DNA of 64,000 nucleotides from Bacteroidales bacterium. GTDB taxonomy: Bacteria; Bacteroidota; Bacteroidia; Bacteroidales; WCHB1-69. A program made the position numbers and the translations under genes. Positions 50,214 to 57,744 of the stretch are shown piece by piece; position 1 is the stretch's first letter; each line of letters begins with the position of its first letter. The notes beneath the pieces are model-generated. The model was not told the origin of the DNA. It worked only from the letters and a program-made list of their open reading frames with translations, and made no database searches. The DNA lies in assembly GCA_024400835.1 (NCBI GenBank), contig JAKSMC010000016.1, positions 1 through 64,000 of the forward strand, given 5' to 3'.

Positions 50214-50253
50214 GCAATCCCCCTCAATGCTTAACGACGTCGAGGGGGATTGC
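50214..50253 (+). terminator. Strong hairpin after the MntA/HepT module
   Basis: Perfect 12-bp arms GCAATCCCCCTC (50214-50225) and GAGGGGGATTGC (50242-50253), 16-nt loop. It isolates the array from the upstream module. There is only a weak T tract, so it may also be a palindromic repeat. Confidence 0.65.
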
Positions 50254-50408
50254 TGTTATCCTCTCCAACCTCTTAGTGCCACAAAGTACCAGCACAGCAC
50301 CTTGCATCTTCCAAAATATCAGCATTTTACATTAACAAACATTTGTTAAATATTACAACAAATCTTGTAAATCAAAGAGTTGCAGACTTCGTTTTTTTTC
50401 GCACACGC

Positions 50409-50441
50409 CCTTGACAAACACGTATCAGCAGAGTATCTTTG
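50409..50441 (+). promoter_or_regulatory. Promoter of the first array gene
   Basis: TATCTTTG at 50434-50441 with CTTGAC near 50410-50415 as -33 element, 25 bp before the ATG at 50466. No TAnnTTTG was found in the three 61-bp spacers inside the array. Confidence 0.65.
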
Positions 50442-50465
50442 CAAGGCATTTTAACTAAGAGAACT

Positions 50466-51341
50466 ATGGATGAGGAAATAAAATTATACCAGTCGGAAGA
50501 TGCTCTTGTCAAATTGGAAGTGCGAATAGAAAAGGATACGATCTGGCTGACGCAAAAACAAATTGGCATTTTGTTTGGTGTTCAAAAAGCGGCCATATCA
50601 AAGCACTTGAAAAATATTTTTGAATCGGGTGAGTTGAATCCGCAATCAGTTGTTTCCAAAATGGAAACAACTGCCGCAGATGGGAAAACATACGAAGTCC
50701 GTTATTACAATTTAGATGCCATTTTATCAATAGGTTATCGCGTAAATTCTGTAAATGCCACTCGTTTTCGAATCTGGGCAAACCAAATTTTGAAGGAATA
50801 TATTCTCCGTGGCGCCGCAGTGAATCAGCGTATTGAACTGATAGAACACAGGATGAGTCAGGCGGAGCAGGGTTTGCTTTCGGTCAACCAAAAGGTTGAT
50901 AAAATGCTTCAGCAAACCCTGCCTCCCACTCATGGCATCTTCTTCGACGGCCAGATTTTCGACGCCTACCAATTCGTTTCCGACCTAATACGCAGCGCGA
51001 AGCGGTCCATCGTCCTGTTCGACAACTACGCCGACGACAGCGTGCTGACACAATTGGCCAAGCGCACAGAAGGCGTCGCGGCCACTGTCTGCGCAAGCCG
51101 TATCAGCGAAGGTCTGCGGTTGGATGTCAAGCGCCACAACGCCCAGTACGCGCCCATCGGGCTGCGCGAGGTACCGGCCGTCCACGACCGCTTCCTGCTG
51201 ATTGACGACACCATCCTCTACACCTTCGGTGCCTCGTTCAAAGACCTGGGCAAGAAGATGTTCTGCTTCAACAAGATGGAGAGCGAAGATGTGATTGAGG
51301 CTGTAAGAAACGCCTTGCATAACATTGACTTTGACTATTGA
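50466..51341 (+). CDS. Array gene A: RhuM-type DNA-binding domain fused to PLD-like domain
   Basis: 291 residues. MDEEIKLYQSED is the constant head. Residues about 13-125 are RhuM-like: EKDTIWLTQKQIGILFGVQK (helix-turn-helix), AISKHLKNIFESGELN, YYNLDAILSIGYRVNSVNAT, FRIWANQILKEYILRG. A short coiled linker (about 125-155) leads to the constant 135-residue C-terminal domain. That domain has IRSAKRSIVLFDNYADDSVL and VHDRFLLIDDT, where H-x-R-x4-D resembles a phospholipase-D HxKx4D motif. The variable part is AT-rich, the constant part GC-rich. The only copy with a recognisable promoter. Function unknown; a DNA-binding effector is likely. Confidence 0.85.
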   Translation: MDEEIKLYQSEDALVKLEVRIEKDTIWLTQKQIGILFGVQKAAISKHLKNIFESGELNPQSVVSKMETTAADGKTYEVRYYNLDAILSIGYRVNSVNATRFRIWANQILKEYILRGAAVNQRIELIEHRMSQAEQGLLSVNQKVDKMLQQTLPPTHGIFFDGQIFDAYQFVSDLIRSAKRSIVLFDNYADDSVLTQLAKRTEGVAATVCASRISEGLRLDVKRHNAQYAPIGLREVPAVHDRFLLIDDTILYTFGASFKDLGKKMFCFNKMESEDVIEAVRNALHNIDFDY

Positions 51342-51402
51342 CTTTGACATTGACTTTTTCAGCTATTGGCCACTGGCCGTCAAATATTAAACTTAGAAAA
51401 CT
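51342..51402. repeat. 61-bp array spacer 1 (dispersed TTGAC repeat)
   Basis: Continues the TTGACTTTGACTATTGAC run that already encodes the end of gene A, then TTTTTCAGCTATTGGCCACT and GGCCGTCAAATATTAAAC. Near-identical 61-bp spacers follow genes B and C. Confidence 0.9.
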
Positions 51403-52263
51403 ATGGATGAGGAAATAAAATTGTATCAGTCGGAAGATGCTCTGATCAAATTGGAGGTGCGAATTGCTTGTGACACCGTTTGGTTGACTCAACAGCAAAT
51501 GACCCAACTGTTTCAAACCACGAAACAAAATATCAGTTTACATATCCGAAATATTTATAAAGAAGGAGAACTTGATTATGATTCAACTGTCAAGGATTTC
51601 TTGACGATTCAAAGTGAAGGTAAAAGGAAGGTGCAACGATCTGTAATTCACTATAATTTGGATGTAATCATCTCCATCGGATATAGAGTGAAATCCATGT
51701 ATGGCACAAAATTCAGGATATGGGCAACTTCCATTTTGAAAGAATATTTTTTCGGACGTTTTGATTATCCGCGAATGGAAAGATTGGAAAATCGAGTCAC
51801 GAATGTCGAATCACAAGTCGCTGACATTATTCAGCAAGCCCTGCCACCCACCCAGGGCATCTTCTTCGACGGCCAGATTTTCGACGCCTACCAGTTCGTT
51901 TCCGACCTAATACGCAGCGCGAAGCGGTCCATCGTCCTGTTCGACAACTACGCCGACGACAGCGTGCTGACACAATTGGCCAAGCGCACAGAAGGCGTCG
52001 CGGCCACTGTCTGCGCAAGCCGTATCAGCGAAGGTCTGCGGTTGGATGTCAAGCGCCACAACGCCCAGTACGCGCCCATCGGGCTGCGCGAGGTACCGGC
52101 CGTCCACGACCGCTTCCTGCTGATTGACGACACCATCCTCTACACCTTCGGTGCCTCGTTCAAAGACCTGGGCAAGAAGATGTTCTGCTTCAACAAGATG
52201 GAGAGCGAAGATGTGATTGAGGCTGTAAGAAACGCCTTGCATAACATTGACTTTGACTATTGA
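51403..52263 (+). CDS. Array gene B: second RhuM-type domain fused to the same PLD-like domain
   Basis: 286 residues. Constant head MDEEIKLYQSED, then a RhuM-like domain clearly different from gene A: ACDTVWLTQQQMTQLFQTTK, QNISLHIRNIYKEGELDYDS, IHYNLDVIISIGYRVKSMYG, FRIWATSILKEYFFGRFDYP. The last 135 residues, from GIFFDGQIFDAYQFVSDLIR to NALHNIDFDY, are identical to gene A. The spacers on both sides are 61 bp. No own promoter recognised, so it is either cotranscribed with gene A or silent. Confidence 0.85.
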   Translation: MDEEIKLYQSEDALIKLEVRIACDTVWLTQQQMTQLFQTTKQNISLHIRNIYKEGELDYDSTVKDFLTIQSEGKRKVQRSVIHYNLDVIISIGYRVKSMYGTKFRIWATSILKEYFFGRFDYPRMERLENRVTNVESQVADIIQQALPPTQGIFFDGQIFDAYQFVSDLIRSAKRSIVLFDNYADDSVLTQLAKRTEGVAATVCASRISEGLRLDVKRHNAQYAPIGLREVPAVHDRFLLIDDTILYTFGASFKDLGKKMFCFNKMESEDVIEAVRNALHNIDFDY

Positions 52264-52324
52264 CTTTGACATTGACTTTTTCAGCTATTGGCCACTGGCC
52301 GTCAAATAATAAACTTAGAAAACT
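52264..52324. repeat. 61-bp array spacer 2
   Basis: Same length and almost the same sequence as spacer 1; one visible difference is CAAATAATAAAC for CAAATATTAAAC. Confidence 0.9.
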
Positions 52325-53269
52325 ATGGATGAGGAAATAAAATTGTATCAGTCGGAAGATTCTGAATTAGAACCATCAAATTTGATAAACAGGGAAAATT
52401 ATGACATTGGACGGCTGATTTTTTCTGTAAGAGATACTCAGGTTATATTGGATAAGGATCTGGCCAAACTGTATGGCGTGGAAACTAAAGTGCTAAATCA
52501 GGCGGCCAAACGCAATATTGCTCGTTTTCCAGAGGGATTTCGATTCCAATTGACAAAGGAAGAGTGTTCAAGGTCACAAAATGTGACCTTGAACGCGGAG
52601 CGAGGCAAAAACATCAAATATTTACCATACGCCTATTCGGAACAAGGCGTAGCGATGCTATCCGCAATTTTGAAAAGTCAGACAGCGATTGACGTGAGTG
52701 TGAAAATCATGAATGCTTTTGTGTATATGCGTCGCTTTTTGATGATGAATGCAGACCTGTTTCAAAAGATAGCTCTATTGGAACAAAAACAGTTGCAAAC
52801 AGATCAAATTATCGATGAAATTCTAAACAAATTAGAAGACCAACATCGTCCTCCCACTCAGGGCATCTTCTTCGACGGCCAGATTTTCGACGCCTACCAG
52901 TTCGTTTCCGACCTAATACGCAGCGCGAAGCGGTCCATCGTCCTGTTCGACAACTACGCCGACGACAGCGTGCTGACACAATTGGCCAAGCGCACAGAAG
53001 GCGTCGCGGCCACTGTCTGCGCAAGCCGTATCAGCGAAGGTCTGCGGTTGGATGTCAAGCGCCACAACGCCCAGTACGCGCCCATCGGGCTGCGCGAGGT
53101 ACCGGCCGTCCACGACCGCTTCCTGCTGATTGACGACACCATCCTCTACACCTTCGGTGCCTCGTTCAAAGACCTGGGCAAGAAGATGTTCTGCTTCAAC
53201 AAGATGGAGAGCGAAGATGTGATTGAGGCTGTAAGAAACGCCTTGCATAACATTGACTTTGACTATTGA
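52325..53269 (+). CDS. Array gene C: ORF6N domain fused to the same PLD-like domain
   Basis: 314 residues. Constant head MDEEIKLYQSED, then an unrelated DNA-binding module of the ORF6N/KilA-N-like type: IGRLIFSVRDTQVILDKDLA, KLYGVETKVLNQAAKRNIAR, FPEGFRFQLTKEE, YLPYAYSEQGVAMLSAILKS, IMNAFVYMRRFL. A coiled linker (FQKIALLEQKQLQTDQIIDE) joins it to a C-terminal domain identical over 135 residues to those of genes A and B. A different domain family joined to the same head and tail is the best evidence for module exchange in this array. Confidence 0.87.
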   Translation: MDEEIKLYQSEDSELEPSNLINRENYDIGRLIFSVRDTQVILDKDLAKLYGVETKVLNQAAKRNIARFPEGFRFQLTKEECSRSQNVTLNAERGKNIKYLPYAYSEQGVAMLSAILKSQTAIDVSVKIMNAFVYMRRFLMMNADLFQKIALLEQKQLQTDQIIDEILNKLEDQHRPPTQGIFFDGQIFDAYQFVSDLIRSAKRSIVLFDNYADDSVLTQLAKRTEGVAATVCASRISEGLRLDVKRHNAQYAPIGLREVPAVHDRFLLIDDTILYTFGASFKDLGKKMFCFNKMESEDVIEAVRNALHNIDFDY

Positions 53270-53330
53270 CTTTGACATTGACTTTTTCAGCTATTGACCA
53301 CTGGCCGTCAAATATTAAACTTAGAAAACT
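53270..53330. repeat. 61-bp array spacer 3
   Basis: Same as spacers 1 and 2 apart from single substitutions (GACCACTGG for GGCCACTGG). Confidence 0.9.
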
Positions 53331-54164
53331 ATGGATGAGGAAATAAAATTATACCAGTCGGAAGATGCTCTTGTCAAATTGGAGGTGCGAATAGAAAAGG
53401 ACACGATCTGGCTGACGCAAAAACAAATGGCAGAATTGTATGGAACGGAAGTCCCAGCTGTTTCAAAACACATTAAAAACATTTTTAACACAAATGAATT
53501 GAAGGAAAGCTCAACTATTTCCAAAATGGAAATAGTTCAAATGGAAGGCGGACGTAAAGTAAATCGGACCATTGTCATATACAATTTAGATATGATTATT
53601 GCTGTCGGTTACCGAGTAAACACACGCAAAGCAACCAATTTCAGGATTTGGGCGACAGAGATAATAAAAGAATATCTGTATCAAGGTTATGCCGTCAACA
53701 AAAGAATAGACAGAGTGGAGGAACAAGTTCACTCCCTGTCTGGGCAAGTTCAAACATTGCTTCAGCGAGCCCTGCCTCCCACTCATGGAATCTTCTTCGA
53801 CGGCCAGATTTTCGACGCCTACCAGTTTGTTTCCGACCTAATACGCAGCGCGAAGCGGTCCATCGTCCTGTTCGACAACTACGCCGACGACAGCGTGCTG
53901 ACACAATTGGCCAAGCGCACAGAAGGCGTCGCGGCCACTGTCTGCGCAAGCCGTATCAGCGAAGGTCTGCGGTTGGATGCCAGGCGCCACAATTGTCTGT
54001 TGGTTCTCCTCCATACCATCCCTGAAACTTTCTTCAGGTCTGCGGACAATGGTCGAAGATTTTTTTATATTTGCGGCCTCTTAATATTAAAGTATCATTA
54101 CTATGCGAAAATCTATACTTTTCACCCTCCTTTTCGCAGCCATCCTTGGTTTCGCCCGCGCTGA
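53331..54164 (+). pseudogene. Array gene D: RhuM-type domain with truncated PLD-like domain
   Basis: Constant head, then a RhuM-like domain whose first 35 residues equal gene A almost exactly (ALVKLEVRIEKDTIWLTQKQ) before it diverges (MAELYGTEVPAVSKHIKNIF, YNLDMIIAVGYRVNTRKATN). The constant C-terminal domain starts at 53787 but homology ends near 53992, before the H-x-R-x4-D motif. The frame then runs through unrelated sequence, over the DPP11 promoter and into the DPP11 gene before stopping at 54164. The last about 57 residues are therefore not part of the family. Probably a non-functional 3' remnant or a silent donor cassette. Confidence 0.8.
54066..54073 (+). promoter_or_regulatory. -7 box of the DPP11 gene
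   Basis: TATATTTG, 30 bp before the ATG at 54103, inside the out-of-family tail of array gene D. Confidence 0.65.
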
Positions 54165-56271
54165 CGGCGGTATGTGGCTGCCTCTCTTTTTGAATTACAA
54201 CGAAGCTGAAATGCAGTCACTTGGCTTCAGACTCACGGCTGAAGACGTCTATAGCGTCAACCACAACAGCATGAAGGATGCCGTGATGCTCTTCGGCGGC
54301 GGCTGCACCGGCGAACTCATCTCCTCACAAGGCCTCGTTCTTACCAACCACCACTGCGGTTACTCCTACGTGCAGTCGCACAGCACTATGGAACAGAACC
54401 ACCTTCAAAACGGCTTCTGGGCAAAATCCAAAGCCGAAGAAATCCCGATGGAGGGCCTCACCGTCACTTTCCTCGTCTATATGCAGGATGTGACTGACAA
54501 AGTCCTGGACGGAGTCACCGACAAGACCAGCGAAAAAGAACGCCAGGACATCGTGGACAACAACATCAAGAAAGTCATCAAAGAGACCACGGACGGCACT
54601 TCCTATAAAGCCGCCATCAAACCTTTCTACTATGGCAACCAGTATTTCATGTTCGTCACGGAGACCTACAGCGACGTACGCTTGGTAGGTGTGCCACCCG
54701 AGAGCATCGGCAAGTTCGGCGGTGACAGCGACAACTGGATTTGGCCAAGACACACCGGCGATTTCTCCCTGTGGCGCATCTACACCGACAAGAACGGCAA
54801 GCCCGCAGCCTACTCTCCCGACAACGTGCCGATGACTCCGAAAAAATACTTCCCCATCTCCATCAAAGGCATCGAGGAAAACGACTTCACCCTCGTGTTC
54901 GGCTATCCCGGTTCCACCCAGCAGTTCCTGCTCTCCGACGGCGTGAACGTGGTGGCCAATGTGCAAAACCCCATCGCCATCGACGCCCGCACCATCCGTC
55001 TGGATGCTATGAAACGCCAGATGAACCTCGACCCGCGCATCCGTCTGATGTACTCCGCCAAGGCCAACAGCATTTCCAACGGCTGGAAGAAATGGCAGGG
55101 CGAAAGCAAGGGCATCCTCGAATGCAACGTCATCGACAAAAAGCAAGCCCAGGAGGCAGACTTCCAAAAATGGGTCAACGCCAACAGCGACCGCCAGAAA
55201 CAGTACGGCAACTTGCTGAATGACATGAAGAGAGTGTACAAATCATACGCCGAGCAGACCAAAGTCACGACCTTCGTCAGCGAATGCGTGTTCGGCCCTG
55301 AAATCCTCAGCAAGTGCATCCATCCCTATTTCAGACTGATGGTGGTGCCGGCACAAAACGGCAACAGCGGCGCTTTCGAAACCAACCGCGAGAAACTGCT
55401 CAAGAGCAACGAATCCTTCCGCAGCAGCTACTGCCTCGACATTGACAAAGAAGCATTTGTAGAACTACTCACCTACTATTTCACCAAGCAGGATGCGAAC
55501 CTGATACCGGCAGAACTTCACAAATATATCAAAGACGAAGCCACCACACGCACTATGATGAGCGCCTTGTGGGACAAGCTCGCCACCACCGCACCCTACT
55601 TCACCGACAACGAGAAGTTCGTGCAGTTCCTGCAGAAAGCCACACCCAAACAAGTAGCCAAAACCGCGAATATCGAAATCCTGAATATTTACAACATCAT
55701 CTACAACCAATACAGAGAGGCTTGGGACAAGTACTCGGCTGACGATGACCAACTCGAAGCCTACTACCGCACCTACGTAAAGGCTTTGAAAGAAAAGGAA
55801 AACGACAAAGTGTTCTATCCGGACGCCAACCTCACGTTGCGCGTCACCTATGGCCAGGTGAAAGGTTTCGAACCCGCTGACGGCATCAACTACACCTATT
55901 ACACCACCTTGGACGGTATCATCCAAAAAGAGAACCCCGACATCTACGATTACAAGGTAGATCCGAAACTCAAGGCTCTTTGGGAAAAGAAAGACTACGG
56001 TCGATATGCCAACAAGAACGGAGAACTGCCCGTGGCCTTCATTGCCAGCAACCACACTACAGGCGGCAACTCCGGAAGCCCGGTCATCAACGCCAACGGC
56101 GAACTCATCGGCACCAACTTCGACCGCGTGTGGGAAGGCACTATGAGTGACATCTACTACGATGTCGACCGCTGCCGCAACATCAGCCTCGACGCCCGCT
56201 ACTTCCTCTTCATCGTTGATAAGTTCGCCCACGCCCAAAACATCATCGACGAGATGACGATTGTGGAATAA
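54103..56271 (+). CDS. Asp/Glu-specific dipeptidyl-peptidase 11 (S46 serine peptidase)
   Basis: 722 residues, signal peptide MRKSILFTLLFAAILGFARA and mature start DGGMWLPLF, as in S46 enzymes. TNHHCGYSYVQSHS (catalytic His, 83/84) and GGNSGSPVINANGELIGTNF (Ser657) are intact. Eighteen residues after Ser657 stands Arg675 (NFDRVWEGTMSD). In the Porphyromonas enzymes Arg at this place (Arg673) gives DPP11 with Asp/Glu preference, and Gly gives DPP7. So this is a DPP11, releasing N-terminal dipeptides with acidic P1 in the periplasm. Its promoter lies in the tail of array gene D. Confidence 0.93.
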   Translation: MRKSILFTLLFAAILGFARADGGMWLPLFLNYNEAEMQSLGFRLTAEDVYSVNHNSMKDAVMLFGGGCTGELISSQGLVLTNHHCGYSYVQSHSTMEQNHLQNGFWAKSKAEEIPMEGLTVTFLVYMQDVTDKVLDGVTDKTSEKERQDIVDNNIKKVIKETTDGTSYKAAIKPFYYGNQYFMFVTETYSDVRLVGVPPESIGKFGGDSDNWIWPRHTGDFSLWRIYTDKNGKPAAYSPDNVPMTPKKYFPISIKGIEENDFTLVFGYPGSTQQFLLSDGVNVVANVQNPIAIDARTIRLDAMKRQMNLDPRIRLMYSAKANSISNGWKKWQGESKGILECNVIDKKQAQEADFQKWVNANSDRQKQYGNLLNDMKRVYKSYAEQTKVTTFVSECVFGPEILSKCIHPYFRLMVVPAQNGNSGAFETNREKLLKSNESFRSSYCLDIDKEAFVELLTYYFTKQDANLIPAELHKYIKDEATTRTMMSALWDKLATTAPYFTDNEKFVQFLQKATPKQVAKTANIEILNIYNIIYNQYREAWDKYSADDDQLEAYYRTYVKALKEKENDKVFYPDANLTLRVTYGQVKGFEPADGINYTYYTTLDGIIQKENPDIYDYKVDPKLKALWEKKDYGRYANKNGELPVAFIASNHTTGGNSGSPVINANGELIGTNFDRVWEGTMSDIYYDVDRCRNISLDARYFLFIVDKFAHAQNIIDEMTIVE

Positions 56272-56376
56272 GGCTATTGGCCGTTAGTTGTTTGGACATT
56301 GACTTTGACTATTGACTTTGACTTTAAGGGAGTCGCGCACACTTGAAACCTGAAACCTGAAACTTGAAACCATCTT
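56272..56376. repeat. Composite dispersed repeat between DPP11 and the acyltransferase
   Basis: GGCTATTGGCCGTTAG, then CATTGACTTTGACTATTGAC and TTTGACTTT, then CACTTGAAACCTGAAACCTG and AAACTTGAAACC. It shares both elements with 4630-4780 and the first two with the array spacers, so DPP11 is flanked by copies of one repeat family. Confidence 0.8.
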
Positions 56377-57741
56377 ATGATATCGTTTGAAAACATAGAC
56401 AAGTACGATTGGATGTACGCATTGTACATGAACTACCTCAACATTGCGCACAACCACATATACTACAGGCATTTCTACATCCTGAACCAGGAGAATATCC
56501 CGAAGAAAGGCGAGCCCACGATTGTAATCGCGAACCACCAGAACGGGGTGATGGACGCCATGGCCATTTTGCACACTATGTCGCAGGACCGTCGCCAGCC
56601 CGTGTTCATTGCGAGAGGCGACATCTTCAAGAAGGACGGCGTGGCCAAGATCCTGCGCTTCCTCAAGATCATGCCGACCTTCCGCACCCGTGACGGCAAT
56701 CGCGACGACGTGCGCAGCAACATCGCGTTATACGAGCGCGCCGCCCGCGTGCTAAAAGACGGAGGCACCATCGTCATCTTCCCGGAAGCCACACACCAGC
56801 ACGGCCATTTTATGAACACCTTCAAAAAAGGGTTCTGCCGTATCGCCTTCTCCGCCGAAGAAATCAACGACTTCAAGCTCGGAGTCAAAGTACTGCCTCT
56901 GAACATCCACTACTCCAATTACTTCAACTTCCGCAGCGACCTTATGGTCACCGTGGGAGAGCCCTTCACCTATGAGGAATTCTTCGACCTCTACAAGGAG
57001 CACCCCAACGACGCCTACCTCGCCCTCAACGAGAAGGCCCGCGCCCGCGTCAAGGAAATCACCCCCGATATCGACATTCCGGAATACTACAACGAAATCG
57101 AGGCCCTCACACAAATGATGAGCGAACCGCTGCTCAAGCACAAAGGACTTAAGACATCCTATCTTCCCAACCAGAAAGACGCGGCAATGACCATCATCGC
57201 CAATCTCAAGCAGTTCAAAGACAATGAGCCCGACCAGTTTGAAATCCTGATGCAGCAGACCCGCGAATACACCACGCTTTTGCAGCAACGAGGCCTCCAC
57301 CACTGGGTCATCAACCGCAAGCTCTCCCTGTTCCGCTTCATCGTCCGCTCCCTGCTGATGATTATCTCCCTGCCTCTTTTCCTCTTCGGATACATCAACA
57401 ACTTCATACCGTTTGCCATCACCAAGCGCTTCGCCAACAAGGCCAAAGACCCGATGCTGCGCTCCTCGTTCCAATACGTCAGCAGCACCGTGGCCACCTT
57501 CCCTATATACTACCTCCTCCTGTTAGGAATCGTCTGGATCATCAGCAAGAAGTTCTGGATAGCACTGGTTTATGTGGTACTCACTTTCCTGACCGCTTTG
57601 TTCGTCCATTACTACAAAATCGCCATCCGCAAATTCTACACCGTGTTCCACGCCATGAGCCTCCGCCACACCGCCGACTACCAGAAGCTGAGCAGCCTGC
57701 AGAAACTCATCACCGGAGCTATGGAAAGGATAATCTTCTAA
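56377..57741 (+). CDS. Lysophospholipid acyltransferase (PlsC-like)
   Basis: 454 residues. The acyltransferase core lies at about 40-260: VIANHQNGVMDAM (His-x5-Asp, the common Bacteroidota variant), PVFIARGDIFKKDGVAKILR, and FPEATHQHGHFMNTFKKGFC (the FPEG-like block). The C-terminal third has two to three hydrophobic helices (FIVRSLLMIISLPLFLFGYI, TFPIYYLLLLGIVWIISK), so it is a membrane enzyme. It probably acylates a glycerophospholipid or ornithine-type lipid; substrate not readable. 3 bp before the GH97 gene, likely one operon. Confidence 0.87.
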   Translation: MISFENIDKYDWMYALYMNYLNIAHNHIYYRHFYILNQENIPKKGEPTIVIANHQNGVMDAMAILHTMSQDRRQPVFIARGDIFKKDGVAKILRFLKIMPTFRTRDGNRDDVRSNIALYERAARVLKDGGTIVIFPEATHQHGHFMNTFKKGFCRIAFSAEEINDFKLGVKVLPLNIHYSNYFNFRSDLMVTVGEPFTYEEFFDLYKEHPNDAYLALNEKARARVKEITPDIDIPEYYNEIEALTQMMSEPLLKHKGLKTSYLPNQKDAAMTIIANLKQFKDNEPDQFEILMQQTREYTTLLQQRGLHHWVINRKLSLFRFIVRSLLMIISLPLFLFGYINNFIPFAITKRFANKAKDPMLRSSFQYVSSTVATFPIYYLLLLGIVWIISKKFWIALVYVVLTFLTALFVHYYKIAIRKFYTVFHAMSLRHTADYQKLSSLQKLITGAMERIIF

Positions 57742-57744
57742 AAT

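Larger units (their letters stand above)
50129..50465. other. Gap between the HepT remnant and the paralogue array
   Basis: 337 bp without a gene. It holds a strong hairpin at 50214-50253 and the promoter of the first array gene (50409-50441). Nothing else recognised. Confidence 0.65.
50934..53366 (+). repeat. Long direct repeats of the array (about 505 bp, three copies plus a partial fourth)
   Basis: Each copy contains the 408-bp constant 3' coding part, the 61-bp spacer and the first 36 bp of the next gene. Copies start at 50934, 51856 and 52862; the fourth (53787-53992) is partial. By eye the copies differ at only a few bases. Between them lie the variable AT-rich modules. Confidence 0.9.

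Noticed and set aside
50985..53278. Recurring minus-strand open frames of 121, 62 and 70-84 codons in each array copy
   Set aside because: They recur only because the constant domain recurs; they are antisense to it and have no features of their own.
50466..54164. CRISPR-like or transposon interpretation of the direct repeats
   Set aside because: Repeat units are about 0.5 kb and mostly coding, the 'spacers' are coding modules, and no transposase or terminal inverted repeats are present.
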